A stretch of DNA of 64,000 nucleotides from Ruegeria sp. R14_0 (GTDB taxonomy: Bacteria; Pseudomonadota; Alphaproteobacteria; Rhodobacterales; Rhodobacteraceae), in NCBI RefSeq assembly GCF_017743975.1, contig NZ_JAGHRC010000001.1, positions 62,001 to 126,000 of the forward strand. The letters run 5' to 3'. The translations under genes and the position numbers were made by a program. The notes below the pieces were generated by a model, which did no database searches, was not told where the DNA came from, and worked only from the letters and a program-made list of their open reading frames with translations. Shown one piece after another: positions 43,303-51,676 of the stretch; positions within the stretch are counted from its first letter, which is position 1; each line of letters opens with the position of its first letter.

Positions 43303-45104
43303 AATGCCTGCCCGATCCCGATATAGAACTGCAACCCGTTGCCCGTATCGCCCTGAACTGGGACGGCAAGGTCAAGTCGAAGTGGGCCAAATCCACCCAG
43401 ATCGTACCGGACCCCAAGCCCGGCACCCGAATGGTATTCTGCCCCGCTGCCGATGAACGAGGACGTGTCGACCGTACCGTAGTCGTAAAATCCGACCAGC
43501 GATATGGCCTCGGTGATTTTGCCTCGAACCTCGGCGGACAGTCCAAGGAACGATTTACCGCCTGCTACGCCAGTGCCAACCGGAATCCCAAGGCTTTCAT
43601 AAGGCTGACCACGCACGGTACCAGCACCGCCTGAGAAAAACAGAAAGTCCGGGGTCACACCGTCGGGCGAGGGGCCAAGAACCGACCCAAGCTGGACGCG
43701 GCCAGCCAGAACCAGCCTGTCGCTTGATCCAACGCGCGTATACCCGCGCCCATCGAAAAACAGTCGGATACCGCTTTCGGTTTCGGATATTCCCGCAAAG
43801 GGCGTGACCTGCGAGTCGAGGTAAAATCCGCGCGTGGCACTGACCTTGCTGTCCCGTCGATCCCATTCTGACCGGAACGGCAGGACGAAATAGCGGAACC
43901 GGCGGTCGTCACCATAGGCGTCATCGGCGCTGGACCATTGGAAACCGGCCGAAGCTTCTGCGTACAGGCGGTCAGAGAACGTCCTTCGGGCACCATAGCC
44001 CAGCGAGGCCACGGTCACGTTGTAGTTCTCGGTGTTTCGCCGCTCTAACAAGGCGTTCCAGAAGGTGTTGTCGTCAGGCCCCAGCCGATCGGGTTGATCC
44101 AGTCGCAGGCCAATCCGCCCGTCGATATCCTCGGCACCGCCGATGTTGCGGATGGCAGCCTCGAACCGCAGGCGCTCGGCGCGGCGGAACACGTTGCGGT
44201 GGGTCCATGTTGCGGTCAGGTCGATCCCATCGCGCGATGCAAGTTCAAGCCCGAAGGTCAGTTGGCGTTTGGGAAGGTCTTCAAACGTAGCATCGAAATC
44301 AAGCGTGCCATCCGGGTTGGGCGTTTCACGCTCTTCAAGGGCGACAACGTTAAACGTGCCGGTCCGACGCAATCGGGTGCCAACTTTCTGGATTTTCTCT
44401 GGTGAATAAACCTCGCCCTCAGGAAATCCGGCGATTTTCTCAATCGATCTGTGGCGTACATCCGTATCACCCTGAATGATCATCTTGCCAAACCGAAGAC
44501 GAGGGCCGGGGGCCAGGTCTATTTGGGCATCCAGCTTGTCTTGTGCGTGGCGGGCGATGACCTTTTGGCTGCCGACTTCGGCTTTGGCGTGTCCGGCGTT
44601 GCGCCAGCCCTGCACGCCCGCGGATGCGGCCTGCTGAATGGCGCCGGTCGTGGCCACTTTCCCAACCGCGAACTCTTCGGGCAACTCTGTCTCAGGTGTG
44701 ACCGGCTGAACGATTGCCTCGCCAAAGGTGAATTTAGGGCCGGTCTGAACCGTGATCACCGCGCGGTTGATCTGGGCTGGTACGCTGAGCGAACTGATCT
44801 CGGCGGCCTCTGTCCCGTCCAGCTTGATGCTGACGACAGGGCCAAAGTAGCCCTCATCATAGAGGATCTGCACTATTGTTCGGTAATCCGACAGCGCGGC
44901 TGACAGGATTTCCAGCGGGGTATCCAAACCCCGGGATTCAGCAGTTGCAACAGATGAGTTTTCCTCGAGCCGTTCCACAACCTCTTTCGAGCCGCCCGGA
45001 ACCGTCAACGTGGTTTCCAGCGCAGCCAAAGCGGTTGGCAAGGCCATTGCAAACGCGCCGAGAAGGCAAGTCTTGAATAAGGCGCGTGGCCTGCTCCCCG
45101 GCAT
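43299..45104 (-). CDS. tamA: Autotransporter assembly complex protein TamA
   Basis: 601-residue Omp85-family protein: signal peptide (RALFKTCLLGAFAMALPTALA), POTRA-like domains (about residues 30-240, GPRLRFGKMIIQGDT), then a 16-stranded surface-antigen barrel. LFFSGGAGTVRGQPYESLGIP is the conserved VRGY-like motif in L6 (about residue 480) and the protein ends in FYIGIGQAF, with the terminal Phe for BAM. It forms the outer-membrane half of the TAM complex. It is the first gene of the tamA-tamB pair. The ribosome site is weak. Confidence 0.95.
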   Translation of the reverse strand: MPGSRPRALFKTCLLGAFAMALPTALAALETTLTVPGGSKEVVERLEENSSVATAESRGLDTPLEILSAALSDYRTIVQILYDEGYFGPVVSIKLDGTEAAEISSLSVPAQINRAVITVQTGPKFTFGEAIVQPVTPETELPEEFAVGKVATTGAIQQAASAGVQGWRNAGHAKAEVGSQKVIARHAQDKLDAQIDLAPGPRLRFGKMIIQGDTDVRHRSIEKIAGFPEGEVYSPEKIQKVGTRLRRTGTFNVVALEERETPNPDGTLDFDATFEDLPKRQLTFGLELASRDGIDLTATWTHRNVFRRAERLRFEAAIRNIGGAEDIDGRIGLRLDQPDRLGPDDNTFWNALLERRNTENYNVTVASLGYGARRTFSDRLYAEASAGFQWSSADDAYGDDRRFRYFVLPFRSEWDRRDSKVSATRGFYLDSQVTPFAGISETESGIRLFFDGRGYTRVGSSDRLVLAGRVQLGSVLGPSPDGVTPDFLFFSGGAGTVRGQPYESLGIPVGTGVAGGKSFLGLSAEVRGKITEAISLVGFYDYGTVDTSSFIGSGAEYHSGAGLGVRYDLGGFGPLRLDLAVPVQGDTGNGLQFYIGIGQAF

Positions 45105-45262
45105 GTGATAGCTCCAACTGCCCCAAGTCGAAATCTCTTTGACCGTCTTATGAAAACCGACGGCTGCTAATATTCATGTTAGAGCATTAGAGATGGTGCA
45201 GGAAAAGAGATTATCTTGCGCCGGGCGAATTTTGCAGCGTGTGTGGTGGATCGGTCTCGGGA

Positions 45263-46486
45263 TCAGGATCCGGCGTTGCGGAACCAGCGAATGATGGCTT
45301 CGCGGTCTTCGGGTTCCATGTAGGTGACATTCGCGGGCGGCATTGCATGGCTGACGCCTGCCTGCAGATAGATTTGCTGGGCATTTCGGGCGATATCGCC
45401 CTCGGTTTCCAGCAGCACACCCTTGGGTGCCCACAGGATGCCCTCCCAGACGGGTTCGCGGGCGTGGCACATGGAGCAGCGACCCAGAACGACGTCATGC
45501 GCCTCTTCGAACCCATCGGCGGCGGCGAACTTCTGTTCGTAAGGCGTCAGCGGCTGTGCCTCGGCCTCTTCCAGCGGTTTGTACATGGGGGCGGTCGACA
45601 GCCACATGATCGCGATGAACAACAGCGCTGTCACAAGCCAGGTCCAGGTCGGATCACCCGCCCGCGCGTGGCGCGTGTTGAAATAGTGCCGGATGGTCAC
45701 GCCCATCAGGAAGACCAGCGCTGCGATGATCCAGTTGTATTCGGTGGCAAATGCCAACGGATAGTGGTTCGACAGCATCAGGAACACGACCGGTAATGTC
45801 AGGTAGTTGTTGTGGGTCGAGCGCAGCTTTGCGATCTTGCCGTATTTCGGATCAGGCGTGCGGCCGTTTTTCAGATCATCCACCACAATCCGCTGGTTCG
45901 GCATGATGATGAAGAACACGTTGGCGGTCATGATCGTCGCGGTGAAGGCGCCCAGATGCAGCATCATCGCCCGACCCGTGAAGATCTGGTTGTACCCCCA
46001 ACCCATCGCCACCAGCAGCACAAACAGCAGCACCATCAGCAGGGTGGGGCGCTCGCCAAGCCCTGATTTGCACAGGAAATCGTAGATCAGCCAGCCGATG
46101 GTCAACGAGGCCGCCGAGATCAGAATACCTTGCCACAGTGCCAGATCGGCCTTTTGTGCATCAATCAGATACAGCTCTCCACCAACCCAATACACGATCA
46201 TCAACAGGGCCGCCCCACTGAGCCATGTCGCATAGCTTTCCCATTTGAACCAGGTCAGGTGGTCCGGCATGCGTTCCGGCGCGACAAGGTATTTCTGGAT
46301 GTGGTAGAAGCCACCGCCATGCACCTGCCATTCCTCGCCATCCGCCGGGCCGGGGATGTCGCGATTCAGGCCAAGGTCCAGCGCGATAAAGTAAAAGGAT
46401 GATCCGATCCATGCGATGGCGGTGATGACGTGCAGCCAGCGCACGGCAAAAGCCATCCAGTCCCAGAACACGGCGAAGTCGTACAT
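45263..46486 (-). CDS. puuD: Urate oxidase/hydroxylase PuuD, membrane type with C-terminal cytochrome c
   Basis: Membrane-bound urate dehydrogenase that makes 5-hydroxyisourate without releasing peroxide. 407 residues: the N-terminal Urate_ox_N (DUF989) membrane domain contains WLHVITAIAWIGSSFYFIAL, several further helices (FLMGVTIRHYFNTRHA region), and the C-terminus has the heme motif CSMCHAREP near residue 347 of a cytochrome c domain (GAPPNVTYMEPEDREAIIRWF pattern). A GGAGAG precedes the start. It is divergent from a LysR gene with an operator-like dyad between them, and it heads the urate-degradation gene set. Confidence 0.93.
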   Translation of the reverse strand: MYDFAVFWDWMAFAVRWLHVITAIAWIGSSFYFIALDLGLNRDIPGPADGEEWQVHGGGFYHIQKYLVAPERMPDHLTWFKWESYATWLSGAALLMIVYWVGGELYLIDAQKADLALWQGILISAASLTIGWLIYDFLCKSGLGERPTLLMVLLFVLLVAMGWGYNQIFTGRAMMLHLGAFTATIMTANVFFIIMPNQRIVVDDLKNGRTPDPKYGKIAKLRSTHNNYLTLPVVFLMLSNHYPLAFATEYNWIIAALVFLMGVTIRHYFNTRHARAGDPTWTWLVTALLFIAIMWLSTAPMYKPLEEAEAQPLTPYEQKFAAADGFEEAHDVVLGRCSMCHAREPVWEGILWAPKGVLLETEGDIARNAQQIYLQAGVSHAMPPANVTYMEPEDREAIIRWFRNAGS

Positions 46487-46548
46487 GCGAAAGCTCTCCG
46501 GTTGCTTGCCGCCACACTAGGCAACGGGCACTTTCTTCGGTATTCCCG

Positions 46549-46567
46549 GATATTGTCAAACTGTATC
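46549..46567. promoter_or_regulatory. LysR box GATA-N11-TATC between puuD and its divergent LysR gene
   Basis: GATA (46549-46552) and TATC (46564-46567) form an inverted pair with 11 nt between, the typical T-N11-A LysR geometry. It is 62 nt upstream of puuD and 16 nt upstream of the lysR start, where binding could activate puuD and repress the regulator itself. Confidence 0.55.
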
Positions 46568-46582
46568 AAAAAAAACGAAAAG

Positions 46583-47506
46583 ATGTCCTATCTCGACAAT
46601 ATCCGCACCTTTGTCCGTGTCTATGATCTGGGCAGCATGTCCGCCGCCGGGCGAGACCTACGTATTTCGCCCGCAGTGACGTCGGCGCGCATTTCCCAGT
46701 TGGAAGATCATTTGGGCGTGCGTCTGTTTCAAAGGACGACCCGAAACCTCAGCCCCACCGAGCAAGGGCGGGCGTTTTACCCAGGTGCAGTGGCCGTTCT
46801 GGATGCCGTGGATGACGCCGAAGCGCAGGTCGTCCATTTGACAGAAGCCCCGCGCGGATCGCTGTTTGTTGCGGCTCCGCTGGGTGTGGGGCGCAGAGTT
46901 TTAGCGCCGCATGTGCCTGATTTCCTGTCGGAATACCCCGAAATCGACGTGCGCCTGCGACTGACAGACAGATCGGTCGACCTGACGACCGAAGGTCTGG
47001 ATCTGGCCTTTTTCATCGGCCAACCCGAAGACAGCACCTTGCGCATTCGCAAAATCGCCGACTGCCAGCGCGTGCTTTGCGCCTCACCGGCCTATGTCGA
47101 ACGCAGGGGTATGCCAGCAACGGGTGCGGACTTGATATCGCAACGGCACGAATGCTTGAATCTGAGGTTTCCCGGCGCGACCGAGTTTCAATGGCAGTTG
47201 GCGACGCCGGATGGCCCGAAGAGGTTCCCGGTGTCCGGTCGCTTTGAATGCGACGACGGCGATGTACTGACGGACTGGGCGCTATCCGGGCAGGGGATCG
47301 CGATGAAGCCGGTGTTTGAAGTGGCCGAGCATCTCAGCTCAGGGCGTCTGGTTCCCGTGGCGGTCGAAACGCCGCCGGTGTCCGTGCAAATGGCCTGCCT
47401 CTACACGCACCGACGCCACCAGGACCCCAAAGCGCGGCTGTTCATGGATTTCATGATTGAACGGATCAGCAAAGTGGTGCGTGGTTCAGAAGTCTCAACG
47501 AACTAA
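46583..47506 (+). CDS. LysR-family transcriptional regulator divergent from puuD
   Basis: 307 residues from the ATG at 46583; in-frame ATG at 46430 would read through the puuD start region and is rejected. The winged helix YLDNIRTFVRVYDLGSMSAAGRDLRISPAVTSARISQLEDHLG is typical of the AaeR/DmlR-like group, followed by the effector domain from about residue 92 (GSLFVAAPLGVGRRVLAPHVPDF). Its position opposite puuD with a T-N11-A dyad between suggests control of urate catabolism. The inducer (urate or a related purine) is inferred from context only. Confidence 0.87.
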   Translation: MSYLDNIRTFVRVYDLGSMSAAGRDLRISPAVTSARISQLEDHLGVRLFQRTTRNLSPTEQGRAFYPGAVAVLDAVDDAEAQVVHLTEAPRGSLFVAAPLGVGRRVLAPHVPDFLSEYPEIDVRLRLTDRSVDLTTEGLDLAFFIGQPEDSTLRIRKIADCQRVLCASPAYVERRGMPATGADLISQRHECLNLRFPGATEFQWQLATPDGPKRFPVSGRFECDDGDVLTDWALSGQGIAMKPVFEVAEHLSSGRLVPVAVETPPVSVQMACLYTHRRHQDPKARLFMDFMIERISKVVRGSEVSTN

Positions 47507-47523
47507 AGCTCCCGCCGTTGTTT

Positions 47524-47579
47524 GCGCCCTGCGGGCGCTACACAACGTTGGGCTGGGCACCGCGGCAAAGCCGCGGTGC
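47524..47579. repeat. Cluster of strong hairpins between a lysR gene and uraH
   Basis: GCGCCC-tgc-GGGCGC (47524-47538) is followed by the perfect 10-bp hairpin GCACCGCGGC-aaa-GCCGCGGTGC (47557-47579). They open the 200-nt gap between two convergent genes. No T tract follows, so they look like repetitive palindromic or RNA-protective elements rather than classic terminators. Confidence 0.6.
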
Positions 47580-47646
47580 GTCAGCGGGGTTTCAGGCGAA
47601 ACGAAATAGTCGCGCGACCGCGCTACACCCGATAGGAGTGGCGCTT

Positions 47647-47697
47647 GGCCCAACCGGAGGAGCCCCGTCAGGGGCGAAGGACGGGCGGGAGCCCTGA
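47647..47697 (-). repeat. Structured 3'-end repeat, copy A (after uraH)
   Basis: Read on the uraH strand, 10 nt after its stop: GGGCTCCCGCCCGTCC, a hairpin GCCCC-tgac-GGGGC, then GGTTGGGCC. The copy after allA at 50128 has the same framework and the same orientation relative to its upstream gene, but a hairpin of different sequence. Confidence 0.6.
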
Positions 47698-47706
47698 CAG
47701 CTTGGT

Positions 47707-48063
47707 TCAGCTGCCCCGATAGGTCGAATACCCATAGGGCGATAGCAGCAGCGGCACATGGTAGTGCGCGTCCGTTTCGGACATGCCAAAGCGGATGGGC
47801 ACCTGATCCAAAAACAGCGGGTCTTCGTCAACTTGCCCGGTTGCGCGCAGGTAGTCTCCGGCGAAGAAAACCAGCTCGTAAGTGCCGGTTTTAAAAGAGT
47901 CTTGCGGCAGGATCGGGCTGTTGGTGCGACCGTCCGCATTGGTTTCCGTCTCGGCGATCTTGCGATGAGAATTCCCGGACACGCGGTAGAGGTAAATTTT
48001 CAACCCTTCAGCCGGGCAGCCGCGCGCTGTGTCCAGAACATGGGTTGTCAGATAGCCAGCCAC
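47707..48063 (-). CDS. uraH: 5-hydroxyisourate hydrolase
   Basis: Transthyretin-related enzyme that hydrolyses the PuuD product 5-hydroxyisourate to OHCU. 118 residues from a GTG with AGGAG 7 nt upstream, starting VAGYLTTHVLDTARGCPA; upstream in-frame Met codons would add 74 unconserved residues. Active-site His (LTTHVLD), Arg and the C-terminal YSTYRGS signature are present. It is divergent from the PuuE gene. A structured repeat follows its stop. The C-terminal YRGS separates the enzyme from true transthyretins. Confidence 0.95.
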   Translation of the reverse strand: MAGYLTTHVLDTARGCPAEGLKIYLYRVSGNSHRKIAETETNADGRTNSPILPQDSFKTGTYELVFFAGDYLRATGQVDEDPLFLDQVPIRFGMSETDAHYHVPLLLSPYGYSTYRGS

Positions 48064-48224
48064 GGGTGTCTCCTTTGATTTGTCTTTTGCTTTGTCGCAG
48101 TCTGGCGCAAAGTCCGAAACAGTTGAAATGCCGAAAGAACCGGAAACAGCGTTCGGATTGATTTGATAATCATTGACGCGCTTCTGGGCTAAAGCTGTCC
48201 TGAAGTTCAAGAATGGAAGAAGCC

Positions 48225-49643
48225 ATGCAGCCCCCTCGTTATCCTCGTGACATGATCGGCTACGGTGCCAACCCGCCTGACGCAAAATGGCCTGGTGGTG
48301 CCAAGCTGGCTGTTCAAATTGTGCTGAACTACGAAGAGGGTGGCGAGAATTGCGTGTTGCACGGCGATGCCGCGTCTGAAGCGTTCCTGTCCGAAATCGT
48401 GGGTGCCGCGCAATGGCCCGGTCAGCGTCACTGGAACATGGAATCGATCTATGAATACGGAGCGCGTGCGGGATTCTGGCGATTGCACCGGTTGATGCAC
48501 GACCTTCCGATTACGGTGTATGGCGTTGCAACCGCCTTGGCCCGTTCGCCCGATCAGGTCGCCGCGATGAAATCGGCAGGTTGGGAGATTGCCAGCCACG
48601 GGCTGAAATGGGTCGAGCACAAGGATATGCCCGAGGACGAAGAGCGTGCGCAGATCGCTGAGGCAATCCACCTGCATACCGAGGTCGTCGGTGAGCGCCC
48701 TCGCGGCTGGTATACGGGTCGGTGTTCAGAAAACACTGTACGGCTGGTGGCCGAAGAGGGTGGCTTTGCCTATGTCGCCGACACGTATGCGGATGATCTG
48801 CCGTATTGGATGCAAACGGATGGTTGCGATCAGTTGATCGTGCCTTACACGCTGGACTGCAATGATATGCGGTTTGCCACACCGCAGGGGTTCAACTCGG
48901 GCGATCAGTTTTTCTCTTACCTCAAAGACAGTTTCGATGCGCTGTATGCCGAAGGAGAGACGGGCGCGCCCAAGATGCTATCGATCGGTTTGCACTGCCG
49001 CCTGATTGGGCGACCGGGCCGGGTGATGGCCTTGAAACGGTTCCTGGACTATGCGCGCGGCTTTTCCGATGTCTGGTTTGCGACGCGGTTGCAGATTGCC
49101 CAACACTGGGCCGAAACGCATCCACCTGTGCGGCATCCGAAACCGTCGCAGATGGCGCGGGATGAGTTTGTGGCGACCTTTGGTGGCATCTTTGAGCACT
49201 CGGCCTGGATCGCCGAGAGGGCCTATGATCTGGAGTTGGGGCCCGCACATAACACGGCGGGTGGAATGCATAACGCTCTGACCCGCATGTTCCGGTCGGC
49301 TTCTGAAGAGGAGCGGCTAGGCGTGTTGACCGCGCACCCGGATCTGGCTGGAAAGCTGGCGCAGGCGAAACGGTTGACGCAGGAAAGCACGTCCGAACAG
49401 GCGTCGGCTGGGTTGGATGCGCTGACGGATGAAGAGCGGGCGGCGTTCACCGATTTGAACCGGAAATATACCGAGAAGTTCGGCTTTCCGTTCATCATTG
49501 CTGTGCGCGATCACGACAAGGCGTCGATTCTGCAGGCGTTTCAGCGCCGGATTGAACAGGACCGCGACACCGAATTTGCCGAGGCCTGCCGTCAGGTTGA
49601 ACGGATTGCCGCGTTCCGATTGCAGGACATTTTGCCCTCATGA
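48225..49643 (+). CDS. puuE: Bifunctional allantoinase PuuE / OHCU decarboxylase
   Basis: 472 residues from the ATG at 48225 (GGAAGAA upstream). Residues about 1-305 are a metal-independent PuuE allantoinase of the polysaccharide-deacetylase fold: YPRDMIGYGANPPD, NYEEGGENCVLHGD, MESIYEYGARAGFWRLHRL and GWEIASHGLKWVEH. Residues about 310-472 are OHCU decarboxylase: FVATFGGIFEHSAWIAERA, catalytic His in LTAHPDLAGKLA, EQASAGLD and FIIAVRDHDK. It thus makes S-allantoin from OHCU and opens it to allantoate; the fusion joins two consecutive steps. Translationally coupled to allA (ATGA overlap). Confidence 0.94.
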   Translation: MQPPRYPRDMIGYGANPPDAKWPGGAKLAVQIVLNYEEGGENCVLHGDAASEAFLSEIVGAAQWPGQRHWNMESIYEYGARAGFWRLHRLMHDLPITVYGVATALARSPDQVAAMKSAGWEIASHGLKWVEHKDMPEDEERAQIAEAIHLHTEVVGERPRGWYTGRCSENTVRLVAEEGGFAYVADTYADDLPYWMQTDGCDQLIVPYTLDCNDMRFATPQGFNSGDQFFSYLKDSFDALYAEGETGAPKMLSIGLHCRLIGRPGRVMALKRFLDYARGFSDVWFATRLQIAQHWAETHPPVRHPKPSQMARDEFVATFGGIFEHSAWIAERAYDLELGPAHNTAGGMHNALTRMFRSASEEERLGVLTAHPDLAGKLAQAKRLTQESTSEQASAGLDALTDEERAAFTDLNRKYTEKFGFPFIIAVRDHDKASILQAFQRRIEQDRDTEFAEACRQVERIAAFRLQDILPS

Positions 49644-50128
49644 GCGCCTGTATCACGACCGCGCCCCTGACGGCTGAGGCATTCTCTCCGTTCGGGGATG
49701 TACTGGAGGTCACAGGCGACCCCGACAAGATCATCAATCAGGGGCAATGTGGCCGGTATCACGATCTGGCACGTCTGGATTTCGTGGACGGGCGCGCAGG
49801 GATAAGCTTGTTCAACGCCAATCCAAGGGCGCTGCCCTATGTATTGGATATGGTCGAACGACATCCAGAGGGCAGTCAGGCGTTCATCCCGATGACGTAT
49901 CAGCCTTTTCTGGTCATTGTGGCTGCGGATGAGGGCGGTAGACCGGGGCAGCCGAAGGCGTTTGTCACTAAGCCCGGACAGGGCGTGAACTATTTTCGGG
50001 GCACCTGGCACGGCGTGCTGACGCCGTTGCATGGGCCGGGCTTGTTTGCCGTGATCGACCGGATCGGAGAGGGCAGCAATCTCGAGGAATACTGGTTCGA
50101 AACCCCGTTTGAGGTTGCGGAAGGCTAG
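49640..50128 (+). CDS. allA: Ureidoglycolate lyase
   Basis: Splits S-ureidoglycolate into glyoxylate and urea. 162 residues; begins MSACITTAPLTAEAFSPFG and shows the family blocks VTGDPDKIINQGQCGRYHDL, ERHPEGSQAFIPM and the C-terminal NYFRGTWHGVL. The start overlaps the puuE stop (ATGA). It produces glyoxylate, which the GhrA-type reductase at 53.0-54.0 kb could use. A structured repeat starts right at its stop codon. Confidence 0.95.
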   Translation: MSACITTAPLTAEAFSPFGDVLEVTGDPDKIINQGQCGRYHDLARLDFVDGRAGISLFNANPRALPYVLDMVERHPEGSQAFIPMTYQPFLVIVAADEGGRPGQPKAFVTKPGQGVNYFRGTWHGVLTPLHGPGLFAVIDRIGEGSNLEEYWFETPFEVAEG

Positions 50129-50184
50129 GGCGCTCCCGCCCGGTCCCGGCGCATCAAAGATGCTTGTGACCCGTTGGGCCGGGC
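50128..50184 (+). repeat. Structured 3'-end repeat, copy B (after allA)
   Basis: It starts on the last base of the allA stop: GGGCGCTCCCGCCCGGTCC, a hairpin GCATC-aaa-GATGC, then CCGTTGGGCCGGGC. It matches the frame of copy A after uraH, with a different but equally paired hairpin. Confidence 0.6.
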
Positions 50185-50222
50185 AGCGCGCAGGCAAGCC
50201 CGCACGCAGCGCCTTCGAAACT

Positions 50223-51209
50223 TCAGTGCCGGGTCATCAGGCGGGCAACGTCCAGCATGCGGGCCGAAAAGCCCCATTCATTGTCATACCAGCCAAACAC
50301 CCGGACTTGATGGTCCTCGACCATGCGCGTTTCTGGGCCAGCGATCACAAGCGATTCAGGCCGGGTTCGCAGGTCGGTCGAGACCAGCGGCTGATCGGTC
50401 CAGCCCAGAATGGGCGATGCTTGAGCAGCTGCCCGCAGTTCCGCCTGAAATGATTGGGCTGACATACCGCGCTCTAACGTTGCCACCAGGTCGATGGCAG
50501 ACACGCTGGCGGTTGGAACCCGCACCGCCGCGCCGGTAATGCGGCCGGCCAGATGGGGCATCACTTCATCAATCAGATGCGTCGCGCTGGAGGTGGTCGG
50601 CACCATCGACAGCGCCCCGGCCCGGGATCGGGCCAGATCACCGCGGGGCGCGTCGACCATCGGTTGACTGTTTGTGTAGCAGTGGATCGTCGTCATATGC
50701 GCTGAGGCGATGCCGCCGATCTGGTCCAGCACTTTGACCAGAGGCGCAAGCCCGTTCGTTGTGCATGAGGCATTGGACACGATGCGCGCGTTGCCCAGTT
50801 GATCTTCGTTGGCACCCAGAACAACGGTGATTTCCGTCGCGGGCGAGGGGCCAGAGATCAGCACTTTGCCGGCCCCGGCGGTCAACCCTTGGCTGGCCAC
50901 ATCCGAGGTGCGTGCGACGCCTGTACAATCCATTAGAACGTCGACACCCGACAGATCGACATGCGCCAGATTGGGGCTGTGCGTCATCGGAAACGAACGC
51001 CCATCGACCACAAGCGCGGCGTCGCCCTGATCTACAGTGCCGGGGTAGGGGCCAAACGTGCTGTCGTATTTGAACAGATAGGCGCAGGTCTCAAGCGGGG
51101 CGATGTCGTTGATCAGTACCAGCTCGATATCTGTATCCTGCGGCAAAGCCAGCAGCTGCCGCAGGATCGTGCGGCCGATGCGGCCGAATCCGTTGATTGC
51201 AAGTTTCAT
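50223..51209 (-). CDS. Type I glyceraldehyde-3-phosphate dehydrogenase paralogue
   Basis: 328 residues from the ATG at 51209 (MKLAINGFGRIGRTILRQLL, the NAD-binding start). The catalytic Cys is in SNASCTTNGLAP, where the usual second Cys of SCTTNC is Gly; the catalytic His lies in TTIHCYTNSQ. C-terminal VFGWYDNEWGFSARM is intact. GAPDH, GapB-like or erythrose-4-phosphate dehydrogenase activity are all possible; the sequence does not decide. No other glycolytic or Calvin gene is near, so it is probably an additional paralogue. The ribosome site is poor, giving some doubt about expression level. Confidence 0.85.
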   Translation of the reverse strand: MKLAINGFGRIGRTILRQLLALPQDTDIELVLINDIAPLETCAYLFKYDSTFGPYPGTVDQGDAALVVDGRSFPMTHSPNLAHVDLSGVDVLMDCTGVARTSDVASQGLTAGAGKVLISGPSPATEITVVLGANEDQLGNARIVSNASCTTNGLAPLVKVLDQIGGIASAHMTTIHCYTNSQPMVDAPRGDLARSRAGALSMVPTTSSATHLIDEVMPHLAGRITGAAVRVPTASVSAIDLVATLERGMSAQSFQAELRAAAQASPILGWTDQPLVSTDLRTRPESLVIAGPETRMVEDHQVRVFGWYDNEWGFSARMLDVARLMTRH

Positions 51210-51263
51210 GCGCAAGCTATGGCAGCGTGCTGCCAATAGCTCAATGCCCGTTGTGACCTGTGG

Positions 51264-51587
51264 TCAGTTGCAGCTGACCTGCGAGAAAAACTGGCCCGAA
51301 ATATTCTGGTACATGCTGCCCACAATGGGACGGCATCCGGTCGCCTGCTGAATGGCAGCGATGGCCTGAAGAGTACGCAGACGTGGTGGCGGGCCAAAGG
51401 GGTTCAGGTTGTTGTTGTCGCGCGTCGCACGGTACACGACCGGAGCGTCCGAGACCTGCGTTACCGCCCAGGTGCGGCTCATCACGAACACCTGTTTGGT
51501 TTCTTCCTTTGCGGCGACAGGCGTTGCATCAAATGCTGTCAAACCAATTCCTGCTGCAAGTGCCAGCATCGTTACGCGCAGTACCAT
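51264..51587 (-). CDS. Secreted protein of unknown function
   Basis: 107 residues with a signal peptide (MVLRVTMLALAAGIGLTAFDATPVAAKEE). The mature part has VVYRATRDNNNLNPFGPPP and ends in YQNISGQFFSQVSCN, with two Cys (TGCRPIV and SCN) that could form a disulfide. I know similar small periplasmic proteins in other Rhodobacteraceae but no function. It lies between the ureidoglycine aminohydrolase and GAPDH genes on the same strand and may be cotranscribed with either. Confidence 0.6.
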   Translation of the reverse strand: MVLRVTMLALAAGIGLTAFDATPVAAKEETKQVFVMSRTWAVTQVSDAPVVYRATRDNNNLNPFGPPPRLRTLQAIAAIQQATGCRPIVGSMYQNISGQFFSQVSCN

Positions 51588-51676
51588 TGAACAATCTCCA
51601 GTGCTAAAAACCGATGTTATTTCACCAGATTCAGGGGCTTCTGTGAAGCCCTGCGTGAAAAAAAGCGTTTAAAAGC

